Assembly: GCA_001414485.1 (NCBI GenBank)
Contig: LLEY01000275.1
Span: 1-57,373, forward strand
Reading direction: 5' to 3'
DNA from: Calycina herbarum
Lineage: Eukaryota; Ascomycota; Leotiomycetes; Helotiales; Pezizellaceae
DNA length: 57,373 bases
The translations under genes and the position numbers were made by a program. Positions 23,686 through 36,705 of this stretch are shown here, one piece after another. The notes below the pieces were generated by a model. The model worked only from the letters and a program-made list of their open reading frames with translations, was not told the origin of the DNA and did not search any database. Position 1 is the first letter of the stretch. The number at the start of each line of letters is the position of its first letter.

Positions 23686-24375
23686 TAATACTTCTAGAGA
23701 TAATAGACTACGTATATAGACTTTATACTATAACGTAGACTAGTCTATAGATAATATCCTCCTTTCTAATATAGGAATTATATACTAGTAAGTCTATTAT
23801 ACTCTTAGTAATAGACCTACTTCTTAATACTTTACTAGTAGACACGTTCTTCTTAATATACCTTACTATAAGTACTTTATTAAATAGGTTACTTAATCCT
23901 CTTTTATATATAAAATCTCTTAGATAGAGCTTCTATAATAGCTAGAATAGTAGATATAGTATAGAAGTATAGCTATTTAGAAAGTATTTTAAAAGGAAGA
24001 GTATATAAGAGTAGTAAGAAGATAGAAAGTACTACTTTCTAAAGTTAATAGAATTAAGAGGCTTAACTAGGCTATAGAGTATTTAAATTAGACTAATAAG
24101 TAATAGGATAAGATTCTTTAGAGTAATAAGAACTAAGTATAGCTAGGGTATTATAAGAGACAGTAGTATATAAGACTAATTAGATTATTAAAAGTTAATT
24201 ATTCTAATTATATTTCTTATAAATAGTAGATAAAGATAGAATAGATATTTAAGAGTATATAAGTAGTAAATATAATAAAGATATAGGATTATTCTAAGAA
24301 AAGATATAGAAAATAATTACTAAGGAATTCTATTATAAACACGTCTTCTTAGTTATTTAGAATTACCTTTATAAC

Positions 24376-24659
24376 TATAATAGTACTATTAGGAATTGAT
24401 CGGAATAATCGGAATTAGAATTGCCGAGTCTACGTGCCGAATAGAATACGATACAGATGTTGTTTTAGGATTTAGAATAGCTAGATAGCTTCTAAACTTA
24501 CTATTATCCGAACCTTATATAAATAGCTACCTTCTCTCTATTAGGAAAGACTAATTTGGTCTTTTCCTTCGTATTAGAGCCTAGTATTCGGATATGTTAT
24601 TCTATTAAACGTACTTCTATATACCTCTTTTGTAGTAGTATCCGTTTTATACTATTATA
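24376..24659 (+). repeat. 5' LTR of C1
   Basis: 284 bp; near-identical to 26678-26961 apart from transitions. Confidence 0.85.
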
Positions 24660-26677
24660 TTAAAAGACTAAATTCGACTCCGCCGAGGACAGCCTGTTAT
24701 AATATCTTACTCGAGCGCGCCGGCGTACCTGCTTCGAATTCGATTTAGCCTAGATTCGGATTAGTATATTAATAACCTTAAATAGCTAGGTAATCAGAGA
24801 CTATCTAGATAGCTAGTAATACCAGGGTTTAGTATCTAAATAGTTAGCTAGTAAAATCGTAGGCGGTTCCTACGTTAATAGAAGTAGACTATACTAAGTA
24901 CTTCTAAGACTTCTAATAACCCTCTCTATATAGGGATTACTATATAAGATATAAACAGTCGACGATATATAGTTACCTAGAAGGCTCCCGAATCTACCTC
25001 TTAACCTCTCTCTCTTTTTAAATTAATATATAATATATTAAATTCTAAAGCTCTGCTTAAGAGCGTTAAGTAACCTACTAGGGAAACTAGTAGGCCCTTA
25101 TCTAAAAGGTCTACGAATCGCACTTATACGCTAAAACCTAAGAGGTCTTAGAATAATAACAAAGTCAAAGATAAACGAGACTTCTCTAATATAGACGAGA
25201 TACGAGATATAGTATAAGACTTAGAAGAAAAACTTTAAGATAATAATAATTAGTTTATATAGTTAGAAAGGATAATAAGCAAACTCTAACTTATCTCTAC
25301 GAATATACTCTAAATCGATTCTAAGCCTCTTTCGCCTCTAAGTACTACGTAAGACCCTTTTCGCTTAAGAGACACTACTACCCCTGATACCTTCCCTCGA
25401 CAGTAGACTACTCTTCTAGCCTTAGAAGGCACCCTGAATCCCCTCCTACTCTAAACCGCTAAAAGTAAGATTATAGAAAGGATTAAACCCTTAAATAATA
25501 GTACCTACTAATAATAGAAGATATTAGTACGCGATAGACTTCTAGTAAACGCCGATTATTACGATACTATACTAACTCGAAAGGCTCTTATCTAAGAAAC
25601 AACTACTAGCTACGCTAGGAACTACCTTAAGCCTAGATACGAGTCTAAGTCGATTTATATTACTTTCTATAATTATTAAGATATAATTAAACTTTTAGAT
25701 TTATATTTCTTAATCAAATATAAGATAGAGGATATATAGAACGCCTTCTAGGCTTTGTAGATAGATAACACTAAAGGTAAAGAAACGTTTACTAACTTCA
25801 GAGGTTGCTTTTCGAGTATAGCTATACTCGGAGAGATACTAGAGTTAGAACGGTTCTTCTATATATAGGAAAAGATTATACTATAGCTATAAAACTTAGC
25901 CGCTACACTTAAGAGACGTTAGAACTATAACTTTATTAAAATAGTAGTAGATCTTCTAGCTCTAGATAAGGAAAGACGCTAAAACGCTAAGTTATACATA
26001 GCTAATATAACTAAGCTAGTCGGTATAACTACTTTAGTTAAAAAGACTACCTTTTAATCCTTATCTAGTATAACACCGAACCTTATACTACCTAAACACG
26101 AATCCTTTTCTACTGTTTAAAGAGAAGATAAAACCAAGTCCTCGTAGAGTACCTCGAATCGGTAGGAAAACGAGGTATTAGATAATTATTAATAATAACA
26201 TTTAACTAGCCGATACTCTACCTCTAACTCTCTACTTCGATAAGGAGTTCTTACTTTCTTTTACCTTCTAGCCGGATTCTAGAAGTCTAATTTAAATCGG
26301 ATACGAATCGAAGAAGTACGCTATCTATTAGAACGAAAGACAAGAATAAGTAACCTCTTAGCTGAGTTATTACTATCTTCTATAATATCGACTTCCGACT
26401 TTTCCGCCTCTAACTCCTGTCTAAATCCTCTCTAATATATAGAACAATCGAGGGGTTAGACTATATACTCTTTTAGCGAATACTTTGCTTTCAGTAGAAA
26501 ACACCCGATATAAGTAACATCTACGAACAAGGCCAGCTACGATTTATATCCTATCTTTCGCTAAACAACTCGCTTAATAAACCGTATTCTAAACGATATA
26601 TATAGTAATCCTTCTACTACCGATACCTTACCGATAATACGAAGCCTCGAGGACGAGTCTTTTTCAAGAGAGAGGGA
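24660..26677 (+). pseudogene. Gag-like internal region of C1, broken
   Basis: Collinear with the internal part of C2. Traces of one protein can be followed around 25640-26050 (segments like FYNYQDIIKLLDLYF, TFTNFRGCFSSIAILGEILE, LLALDKERRQNAKLY) and again near 26290-26670. No zinc knuckle and no pol motif is seen. Likeness to Gag is by position and helical character only. Many RIP stops. Confidence 0.45.
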
Positions 26678-26961
26678 TATAATAGTACTATTAGAAATTA
26701 ATCGGAATAATCGGAATTGGAATTGCCGAGTCTACGTGCTAAATAGGATACGATATAGATGTTATTTCAGGATTTAGAATAGCTAGATAGCTTCCGGACT
26801 TACTATTGTCTGAACCTTATATAAATAGCTGTCTCCTCTCTATCGAGAATAACTAATTTAGTCTTTTCCTTCGTATTAGAGCCTAGTATTCGGATATGTT
26901 ATTCTATCGAACGTACTTCTATATACCTCTTTTATAGTAGTATCCGTTTCGTACCGTTATA
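26678..26961 (+). repeat. 3' LTR of C1
   Basis: 284 bp; preceded by the purine-rich stretch CAAGAGAGAGGGA, a plausible polypurine tract, and followed by the ATAAC duplication. Confidence 0.85.
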
Positions 26962-27399
26962 ATAACTCTATAGATCTATATCTAAGGCTATTCTTTTAGT
27001 AAGATAGAGGACTAGGGTATAATACAGTATATACTCTAGTATATATAGCTAATAGAGAGGTTATACCTATCTTTTATTACCTATTTTCTCTAGATCTAAA
27101 CCTTATTAAAGCTCTTTAAAATAAGATAAAAGATATTTTATAAGTATTATATTCTAAAGTTTATAAAAACTTAAAAAAGCTAAGAGCAGCTATTTTAGAA
27201 GCTTAGGAATCTATTATAAACATAGAAGTTAGAGACTTAGTTTATATAATATACTAGTAATATTAAGATATTAAAGATACTAATAGAATATATATAAAGT
27301 AGTAGAATAGTCTAAATAATCTTATTTCTTAATATTTTACCTATAGTACTACTTTTAAAGTAGTACTATAGTAGCGATATTATAATCTTTTATCTCTAT

Positions 27400-28480
27400 A
27401 TATAACTATAGGTAAAATATTAAGAAATAAGATTATTTAGACTATTCTACTACTTTATATATATTCTATTAGTATCTTTAATATCTTAACATCGCTAGTA
27501 TATTATATAAACTAAGTCTCTAACTTCTACGTCTATAATAGATTCCTAAGCTTCTAAAACAGCTGCTCTTAGCTTTTTTAAGTTTCTATAGACTTTAGAA
27601 TATAATACTTATAAAATATCTTTTATCTTATTCTAAAGAGCTTTAATAAGGTTTAGATCTAGAGAAAATAAGTAATAAAAGATAGGTATAACCTCTCTAT
27701 TAGCTATATATACTAGAGTATATACTATATTATACCCTAGTCCTCTATCTTACTAAAAGAATAGCTATAGATATAGATCTATAGAGTTATAAAAGTAATT
27801 CTAGATAACTAGGAAGACGTATTTATAATAGGATTCCTTAGTAATTGTTTTCTATATCTTTTCTTAGAATAATCTTATACTTTTATTATATTTACTACTT
27901 ATATATTCTTAAATATCTATTCTATCTTCTTCTACTATTTATAAGAAACGTAATTAAGATAATTAACTTCTAATAATCTAATTAGCTTTATATACTACTA
28001 CCTCCTATAATACTCTAGCTATACCTAGCTCTTATTACTCTAAAAGATCTTATCTTATTACTTATTAGTCTATTTTAAATACTCTATAGCCTAGTTAAGC
28101 CTTTTAATTCTATTAACTTTAGAAAGTAGTACTTTCTATCTTCTTACTACTTTTATATACTCTTCTTTCTAAAATACTTTCTAAATAGCTATACTTCTAT
28201 ACTATATCTACTATTCTAGCTATTATAGAAGCTATCTAAGAGATTTTATATATAAAAGAGGATTAAGTAACCTATTTAATAAGATACTTATAGTAAGGTA
28301 TATTAAGAAGAACGTGTCTACTAGTAAAGTATTAAGAAGTAGGTTTATTACTAAGAGTATAATAGACTTACTAGTATATAATTCCTATATTAGAAAGGAG
28401 GATATTATCTATAGACTAGCCTACGTTATAGTATAAAGTCTATATACGTAGTCTATTATCTCTAGAAGTATTATATAGTA
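27400..28480 (-). pseudogene. Tc1-like transposase, right arm copy
   Basis: Inverse of the left-arm relic and uninterrupted by insertions, so it serves as the reference for both empty sites. Minus-strand reading gives the same DLNLIKALQNKIKDIL and LKKLRAAVLEAQESI segments. Stop codons throughout; not functional. Confidence 0.7.
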
Positions 28481-28654
28481 TTTTTAGAGTAGGAATATTT
28501 ATAATTAATACTATTAAAATAAGAGTAGGAAAAGCTAACTCTTTAAAGCAGCCTAAATATCTAACTAGAACAGGTGATTTTGCTATTAGACTATTAGTTA
28601 AGCTACTATAGTAATATCTCTATAGTTATAATTAATACCTCTTATACGTAGTAT

Positions 28655-28774
28655 TATAATATTATCTCAGTTCCTTAGACTCTATTATAAAGAATTCTTA
28701 GCCTTAGGTAAGGCGTTGACCTACCTACCCCTCTGCCCCCTGCCCGTACTAACCTTAATTAAACTTAGGCTCTT
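28655..28774. other. Short spacer of ordinary DNA
   Basis: About 120 bp with normal CA/TG content between the Tc1 dimer and the solo LTR; no gene. Confidence 0.5.
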
Positions 28775-28779
28775 CTAAT

Positions 28780-29236
28780 TATTACGAATCACGTTTTACG
28801 TAGTAAGTAGTCTAGACGGCGCTCTGATAGGATAAGGCACAACGTCTAGGAAACGGGAGGTAACACAGAAGGGAATCCGTAATACAGAGGCATTTAGGGA
28901 TTCCAGGATCTCACTGTTGGAGGCACGTTGGAAGTCACGTGATATGAAGGATCACCTGGGTCGACTAGCAATCCAGGCGATCCGGTCGACTGGAACGACA
29001 GGCGATCCTGTCTACCTAGAAGGGAGCGAAGGTTCTATATAAGACTGGCACGTTTACTATTAGATAGGAGCTTTGTACTTAACTTTAGTTATTAATCTTA
29101 TTATCTTATTTGATATCTTTGATATAAGTAACGAGTTCACTTCCAAGTAAACAACCCGGCGCATCTGTACTTCTTATCTATATACTAACCTTCGAGACTT
29201 AGTTACCTTTGTTTAGTTTGTTTAAGTTTCGTTATA
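28780..29236 (+). repeat. Solo LTR of chromovirus family A
   Basis: 457 bp, TATTACGAATCACG...TTTCGTTATA, flanked by CTAAT on both sides (28775-28779 and 29237-29241), the mark of an LTR-LTR recombination scar. It keeps far more CA/TG than the LTRs of A1 and A2. A TATA-like CTATATAAGACTGG is near 29035. Confidence 0.88.
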
Positions 29237-29241
29237 CTAAT

Positions 29242-29561
29242 TAGGCTTAGACGCTCCCAACCCCTGTCTCGGCCAACTTCTTTATTCTAGGGTCTAAGAG
29301 AGTTTAGTAATTTTTTTAGTAAGATCGACAACTATAAGATTAAGCCTTTGACTTTGAAGAGATATAATTTAACAACTACAACTCTAGATATAACGGAGTA
29401 GACTTTAGATAAAAATTTATCTATTTTTCTATTATATATAATACTTATTTTTACTATGTTAGATGCTCTCTAGAGAAACTAGAGGGTTCTAAAGCTAAGT
29501 GTTAAATTCTAGAACGATAACTATTAAATCTCTAATTCGCTTTTTTAAAAGTACTTAATAA
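29242..29561. other. Spacer, possibly an old Copia-type Gag relic
   Basis: About 320 bp. A plus-strand frame contains KIKPLTLKRYNL and LSIFLLYIILIFTMLDAL, faintly like the N-terminus of Ty1/Copia Gag. The likeness is weak and there are stops, so it may be chance. Confidence 0.25.
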
Positions 29562-29566
29562 CTACG

Positions 29567-30017
29567 TATTACGAATCACGTTTCGCGTAGTAAGTAGTCT
29601 AGACAGCGCTCTAATAGAATAAGGTATAACGTCTAGGAAATAGAAGGTAATATAGAAGGGAATCTATAGTATAGAGATATTTAGAGATTCTAGGATCTTA
29701 CTATTAGAAGTTAGTTATAATTATATAATAAGTAAGTAAGTAATATAGCTAATAAGTTAACTATATTAACTATAGTTAAATAGATTAACTATAGTAGCTA
29801 GGAAGTATAAAAGTTCTATATAAGACTAGTATATCTGCTATTAGATAGGAACTTCGTACTTAACTTTAGTTATTAATATTATTATCTTATTTAATATCTT
29901 TAATATAAGTAACGAGTTCGCTTCTAAGTAAACACACCGGCGTATCTATACTTCTTACTAGTATACTAACTATCGAGACTTAGTTATCTTTATTTAGTTT
30001 ATTTAAGTTTCGTTATA
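29567..30017 (+). repeat. 5' LTR of A1
   Basis: 451 bp, TATTACGAATCACG...GTTATA; same family as 28780-29236 and same length as 50140-50590. Confidence 0.88.
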
Positions 30018-30029
30018 CTTTAAGTACCT

Positions 30030-33000
30030 ACTTAGAAGTTCAGTTGCTATAGCTCTAGTAACCCTCGCTGCTACTACTAGCTTAAATAATAGTTGAATCA
30101 ACGTTATAAGAGTATCTAGAAGTACTACTAGAGGAATACCTACTAGTATATAACTAGCTAAGGACGACGATAACGTTAGTATACTAGACGCTTCTAAGCT
30201 ATATAAGGTTAAAGCACTTGAATCTATTAAAGTTAAGATACTAGACACGTATTATAGAAAGCGTAAGAAACTTAACCTATTCCTTCTTTAAATAGATATT
30301 TATTTCAACTTTAACTTAGATAAATTCAAAGGTAATTATAATTTATAAACTATCTTTGCTATCTTCTACCTTAGAGGATTAGTATTAGAATAGGCTTAGC
30401 TATATTTAGAAGACTTCTTTAGAAACGAGGATATAGATAGATCTATAGAGATAACTAAGGTTATATTTAAATCCTAGAGAGGATTTAAAGTAACTATTAG
30501 AAAAGTCTTTAGAGACTTCGATATAATCTAAACTACTATATATAAGCTTTTAGATTTATACTAAACTAGATTAGTAATAGATTATACTAATAAATTCTAA
30601 TATTATAAAACGAAATCGAGATAGAATATATAATAGTAAAGTAGGAATAGAGTAGAGAAGTAGTCTATTCGTAGTTATTAACGCGAAAACTAAGGTAAAG
30701 AGCGAAGACAGCTCTAAATAATACTAATATATAGGATTCTACTAGGCGGTAAGGAGTTACGTATTAGGTCTAAAACCAGAACTGCTATAGTCTTAAACCA
30801 GAACTGTTATAGAATACTATCGCTTTTATAGAACTCTTTTATAAGAGATTAAAGATATATATTTATAAGGAAATAGCTAAATATAATATATAGTTCTAAA
30901 CTATTATAAGTATAATAGAAGAGGTTATCTAGTTAGATAACCGTCTATACGAATTTAGAAAGAGTAACTCTAGATATAGAGAGAGAAGTAAGAGACTAGG
31001 AAAGTAGAAGCACGTCTATACTAACAAGTATAGTAAGAAGGTAAATACTATATAGAAGAAGATCTTTCTAGAGAAAGGCGAGCTTTTCTAAGAGAAACGT
31101 AATCGAAGGTAAGACTAGTAACTCTATTATATCTATAGTAAACCAGGCTATAAAGTAACTAATTATAGCTAGAAGAAAACGAAATCCTAGAAAGGAAAGA
31201 AACAGGTTAATACTACTGTCTAAATAGAAGTAGTATTACTTAATCGAATCGAGCTTATAGATACTAAGCTTAAGACTAGAGAATATAGTATATAGATCGA
31301 ATATAATAAAGAAATCGAGTTATAAGTTAGTAAGATATAGAATACTAATAATAATAGAGATCTACTCTTTAAAGAATATTATAATATACGATTAGTAATA
31401 GAATACGAATCACCTCTTTAAGTAGAATATAAATCACTACTATCGACTAATTCTTTAGAATTATTAGACTTATCTTCTAGATTAGAAGAAGAGGTTAAGA
31501 ATATAGGTTTCGAAGTTAGAGAAACTTAGGCCTTTACTAGAATATTTAAGTAAGAGAATTAATAGGTATATATAGATAACTAGAAACCTAACTTCTAGAA
31601 CTCTTATACTACTTAGAGTATTAGACCTACTCTTCTGATAATATATACTATTACTAGGAATAACCTTGATATAATAACTATAGTTAGCCTAGTTATAAGC
31701 CGAGAAACTATTAAGTTTAAAGAACTTAAATATAGTTAGAGATAAATTAAGATATCTAGCTAGTCTATAATAAGAGATATATAGATAGTCGTAGACCTTT
31801 AGAAGGAAACTAGCTTATAGTAGTAGCAGAGTTCTAGAAACTTTATAAGATACCTAAAACCTAGTTTCTTAGGTACGTTACTTAGTAATAAGGAAACGAA
31901 ACTAGAAATAGAAAGCTAATATACTATAGTTACTTTAGTTAGTAATATTAGAGTAATATTCTAAGAACCTAGAACTAGAAGGTTATTTAGTATAATCTTT
32001 TAAGAAATAAACGAATATAATATTAAATAAGAAATAGAGATAGTATAAAAAGAGCTTTACTATCTAATAGTTAGAGAATTATAGTCTATTAAAATAGTAA
32101 ACAAGACTATAGCTGAATAGATATAATATTATCTAAGCGTTATTTCTAACTAGTCTATAGAAGAAAAAAAACCCGATTTATTAGAACCTTACTAGAACTA
32201 GAATAAACTATAGAATATAGATTAATATATAAGATAGCTTCTATAGATTTAGAGAAAGTAACTTTCTTTTTAAAATCTAGTTAAGAAGATAGGAATAGAT
32301 AAAGATTTAAAGTATACTTTATAAAAAAAGAATTAAACACTATCTCTAGAGAAAATTAGTTAATTATAACTATGAGAATATAAGGAAAGGAACTCTAAGT
32401 TATAATTAACTCTAGAGTAATAGGTAATTTCCTTTCCTTAATAGCTCTAAAGAAGCTGAATATTCTAATTAATAGTATAAAGCTATACTATCTAGAGGTA
32501 GTTAATAGAATAGACGTTATATACTAGAATAGAATTATTAATTAGTAAACTATTCTAGCAAAAATTAATATTAAAGGATACTATTTAGATATATAATTTA
32601 ATATTATTAAATAGAAAGTAAGGAAGTAATACTTAGAATACTATAGATTTAAGAATATAATCTAGATATCGATTAGAAAGCTTAAATAGTAACCTTTAAT
32701 ATAAATATATAGGTTTATATTTTTAACTATAAGACTAGAATAAGGTTAGTACTACCTCTTCTAATACGCTAGAACACCTAGTCTAAGGTTCTTTATAAGT
32801 TAGTAAGATAGCTGATAATAGAATATCTATATAGTATAAGGAATTTATAGGATTATTCGAAGACCTAGAAGATATAAGAGCTCTTCTAGAACATCGCTTA
32901 TAGGATTATAAGATTAAACTAAAAGAGGGTTATAACCTTAGAAAGCAGAAGCTTTAACTATATAACAGAGATAATCTAGCTCTACTAGAGAGTTATATAT

Positions 33001-36000
33001 AATAACGTGTATATATAGCGAACCGGCTAACTGAAAACATATCTAAAATCGCGATTTTAATATTTTAATATCTTTACGAATTGTTAATTAAAAATTTTAA
33101 AATTAAAACTTTGATTTTATTACTATATAAATATAAAAGTTATAAAATATAAGACTGAGGCTAATTTATATTAAAAAGTTATTAAAAGAAGAAGAAAAAA
33201 GACAAGATTATAAAGGTATTTTTAAGCGAATCGCTAAGTAAAATTATATAGCGTCTGAAACTTAGAATTCTAAATATATATATAGTAATAAAATCAAAGT
33301 TTTAATTTTAAAACTTTTGATTAATAGTTCGTAGAGATATTAAAATATTAAAATCGCGATTTTAGATATATTTTCAGTTAGCCGGTTCGCTTGTTTAGCC
33401 GGTTCGCTATATATATACGTTAGAGAATAAAGAAAGAATATATTTGAAAATCTAAATTATCTATCTTCTTAAATATACTTATTATTAAGAAAAAGAACGA
33501 TCTAAATAAACAAGTATATATTAATTATAAAGAACTAAATAACGTAATAATTAAGAACGCTTATCTATTACTAATAAGCTAGTACTTATAGAACAAGTTA
33601 GACTAGGTAAAGAAATTTGTAAAACTAGATTAATAAAACGTCTATAGCTTAATTAGGATTAAGATAAGCTATAAATAGAAGATAGCCTTCGTTTTACTAT
33701 TAGAACTCTATAAGTATATAGTAATATCTTTTAGTTTAATATATTAGCTACTTATTAGAGATAGAATAATAGTATTCTAGAAGACCTCCTCGGAGTTACT
33801 ATTATATACTATTTAGATAATATATTAATCTTCTTTAAAAAAGAAGAGGAATATAAGAGATATATTAAAGAAGTTTTATAATAACTTATAAAAGTAGACT
33901 CTCGATTAAAACTCTCGAAATATAAGTTTAGAGTTACTTATACTCTTTTCCTTAGACGTATTTTTAGTCTAGGAAAAATAGAAATAGATCTAGAAAAGAT
34001 CTATATAGTTGTTAAATAGGAATTACTAAGAAATATTAAAGACGTATAATCCTTTCTTAGATTTACTAACTTTTATTACCTATTTATTAAAGATTATATA
34101 AAGATTATAAAACTAATATTAATATTAACTAGAAAAGCTATAGCTTTTATCTAGGATAAGAAGGTTAATACTACTTTCTAAGAAATTAAAGAACGGTTTA
34201 TAGTAAAACTAATTCTATATAATTTTAATTATAAGAAGCTAAGTATAATTAAGATAGACGTCTTAGATATAGTAGTAGACGCTGTATATTTATAGCTAAA
34301 CAAAACAGGAAAACTTATATCTATAGTATACTTCTTAAAAACCTTCGACGTAGTATAATAGAACTATAGTATCTATAATAAGGAATTAATAGCTATTATT
34401 CTAGCTCTCAAAGAATAGAGAATCTACCTCTAGAGTATAACGTATCTAGTAATAGTACTTACTAATTATCTAAATCTAAAAACATTTATAACAACTAAGG
34501 AACTTATTACTAGATACCTAGTAAGGTAGTCTAAAACCTTAGTAGAATTTAAATTAATTATTTAATATATTAGTAATATAAGTAACAGCTAAGCTAATAC
34601 TCTTAGCTGAAAACCAGGCTATAAAGACGATAAAAAGTATATAAATATAGTAATATTAAAGTATAATAAAAATAGCGACTTAATACTAACTATATATAAG
34701 ATTACTACTATAGAAGTAAGAGACTTATAAGTAAATAAGATTTAGAGAGCCTAGGAGATAGAGTTTCCCGCTCTAGCTTAGTAGGAACTAATATTTAGAA
34801 ACTTACTAAACAGTAGAGAGAACTTTATTAATATCTACTATATAACAGAAGAACGGAACGGGAAAGAACGTTATATAAATAGAAAGCTACGCGTTCTAAG
34901 TTTATATATAAAGGAGTTCGTTAGAGAATACTATACAGCCCTAGTATATAGTTACTAAGGAGTTTATAGAACACTTTAGCGAATCAAATAGTATTACTAT
35001 ATTAATAGAGTATCGAGAGTAGTTAAGAAAGTAATAGTAGAGTATAATACTTATATCTAAAATAAGGCTTTCTACTATATATCTTATAAACAGATAGATA
35101 CTACTCTAATACTATAAATACCTTAGAAATCGATCTCTTAGGATTTTATTATTAAATTACTAAAATCTAAGAATCTAATAACGAAAGTCGAATACGATTT
35201 AATCCTAGTTATTATAGAATAGCTTATAAAATATATAATTCTAGTACTATACTTAGAATCAAGTATAGCTAAGAAACTAGTATTTATATTTCTAAAAGAA
35301 GTAGTCTTAAGATATAGACTACTAGAAGAAATACTCTTAGATAGAGATAAACTCTTTATCTCTAAATTCTAGATCACTCTTATAGAATAACTAGGTATAA
35401 AAAGAAAGCTATTAATAGCTTTTTATCTATAAACGAATAGAGGAAATAAACGTATAAATTAAGTAGTTAAGATATACCTTCGTTATTTTATAAACTACTA
35501 GTAAAACAACTAGATAGAGCTACTACCTTTAGTATAGTTTACTTATAATAGTTTAATAATAGAAATAATACTTATTATACTATTCTATACTAACTTTAGA
35601 TATAAATTAGTAGTATATCGAGAACTATTATCTACGACTATTAATAATTAGCTCGCTTATATTTAGGTCTTAAAAATTAAGAGGTTATATAAAGAACTTA
35701 TAGAGGACTTATAGTTTATAGCTAAAAGAAACGTATACTACTATAATAAACAACGTAGTTAGAAGCTAATATTAAAAGAGAGAGATAAAGTCTACTTAGT
35801 ATAAAAGAATATTAATATAAAAAGACTAAGTAATAAACTAGATTATAAAAAACTTAGACTATTTAAAATTAAACGAGTTAAAAGACTTTGAAATTACGAA
35901 TTAATACTACTAAGAACTATGAATATCTATCTAGTATTCTATATATCCCTACTTAAACTAGTACTACTAGAAGCACTACTAGCTCTACTTATAGAAATCT

Positions 36001-36239
36001 AACTAGTAAATCTAAATACTAAATATAAAGTTAAAAGAATTCTTAACTATAAGATTATTAGAGGTAGAATTAAGTATTTAATTAAATAGTTAAACTGCTT
36101 ATATTTAGAGAATACTTAGAAACCTAGAAAAAATTTTAACTAGTACTTAGAGGAACTTCAGAAGTTCTACTACTGAAACCTAGAGCTGTCTATATCTTAT
36201 AGTTAAGAGGAAAAGACTCGAGGAAGGCTAGGTTAAGAC
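30030..36239 (+). pseudogene. Gag-Pol of chromovirus A1, RIP-inactivated
   Basis: Read through stops on the plus strand. Gag about 30260-31200 (KRKKLNLFLLQIDIYFNF, LDKFKGNY, AIFYLRGLVLEQAQ), ending near 31126-31180 in a zinc-knuckle site where the Cys codons have become Tyr. Reverse transcriptase about 33450-34050 with YYLDNILIF near 33805-33830. RNase H about 34150-34600 (KTGKLISIVYFLKTF, IYNKELIAIILALKE). Integrase about 34850-35700. Chromodomain about 36020-36170 (YKVERILNYKIIRGR, IKYLIK, LENTQKPRKNF), the part that in chromoviruses targets integration to heterochromatin. The element continues at 49545. Confidence 0.75.
33016..33409. mobile_element. MITE with duplicated terminal segment, inserted in A1
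   Basis: About 394 bp between TATATA sequences. Left end AGCGAACCGGCTAACTGAAA; the complement of the right end begins AGCGAACCGGCTAAAC and then repeats AGCGAACCGGCTAACTGAAA. The inverted repeats run on for about 115 bp, through ATCTAAAATCGCGATTTT. No coding capacity. The A2 copy lacks it at the matching place (about 45540-45600 on the minus strand). TA-flanked ends suggest mobilisation by a Tc1/pogo-type transposase. Confidence 0.75.
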
Positions 36240-36244
36240 CTAGA

Positions 36245-36705
36245 TATAACGAAACTCAAACGAACTAAACAAAGATAACTAAGTCTCGAAGGTTAGTATA
36301 TAGGTAAGAAGTATAGATACGCCGGGTTGTTTACTTAGAAGTGAACTCGTTACTTATATCAAAGATATTAAATAAGATAATAAGATTAATAACTAAAGTT
36401 AAGTACGAAGCTTCTATCTAATAGCAGATGTGCTAGTCTTATATAGAACCTTCGTTTATATTAGAGTCCTCCTTAGCAGGAGTCTCGAAGATAGAGTCCG
36501 ACTCTATTTCTAGGGCTTCTTAAAACTAGACTCTATTACTTAACTACTCCTAACCGAGTTATATAATATAACTGTAATAAGATCCTAGGATTATATATTC
36601 TACTATATCTAACCCTTTCTTTCTTCTAGGGTTATAATAGTACTCGTTCTATTAAGGCGTCGCCTAGACTTCACTTTATTACGTGCTAATACGTGATTTG
36701 TAACA
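36245..36705 (-). repeat. 3' LTR of A2
   Basis: 461 bp; on the minus strand TGTTACAAATCACG...TTTCGTTATA. Confidence 0.88.

Larger units (their letters stand above)
24376..26961 (+). mobile_element. LTR element C1, short non-autonomous retrotransposon
   Basis: 2586 bp with LTRs at 24376-24659 and 26678-26961 (284 bp each, TATAATAG...GTTATA). It is flanked by ATAAC (24371-24375 and 26962-26966), and the empty site survives in the right arm of the Tc1 dimer near 27790. The internal 2018 bp is collinear with C2 at 54524-56763 and has no protease, reverse transcriptase or integrase. A TATA-like CCTTATATAAATAG lies mid-LTR. Confidence 0.85.
23688..27340 (+). pseudogene. Tc1-like transposase, left arm copy, split by an LTR element
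   Basis: The coding relic runs 23688-24375 and resumes at 26967-27340, the break being LTR element C1. The C-terminal part reads a DDE_3 signature in plus frames: QDRGLGYNTVYTLVYIANRE, then FSLDLNLIKAL-NKIKDIL, equivalent to the SPDLNPIE..W region of Tc1/mariner transposases, then LKKLRAAILEAQESI. About 355 codons in all, typical for Tc1. Stops at many former Gln/Trp codons. Confidence 0.7.
21642..28654. mobile_element. Tail-to-tail inverted dimer of a Tc1-like DNA transposon
   Basis: Outer terminal inverted repeats of about 180 bp start ATACTACGTA at 21642 and end TACGTAGTAT at 28654. After removing two later insertions (21825-23685 and 24376-26961 with their duplications) the left arm is about 1.25 kb and is the inverse of the right arm (about 27400-28654) over its whole length. 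The arms meet at about 27340-27400, where a 15-bp inverted repeat (CTATAGTACTACTTT and its complement) sits. Each arm carries one terminal repeat and one transposase relic, so the second terminal repeat expected of each monomer is missing. CA/TG are nearly gone: heavy RIP, as expected for a palindromic duplication. Confidence 0.75.

Noticed and set aside
29242..29561. Possible Copia Gag fragment
   Set aside because: Only one short stretch looks Gag-like, so I kept it as a spacer with low confidence.
30003..30248. 81-codon minus frame, Leu/Ser-rich
   Set aside because: Antisense to the LTR end and early Gag region of A1; open because RIP removed CA/TG on both strands.
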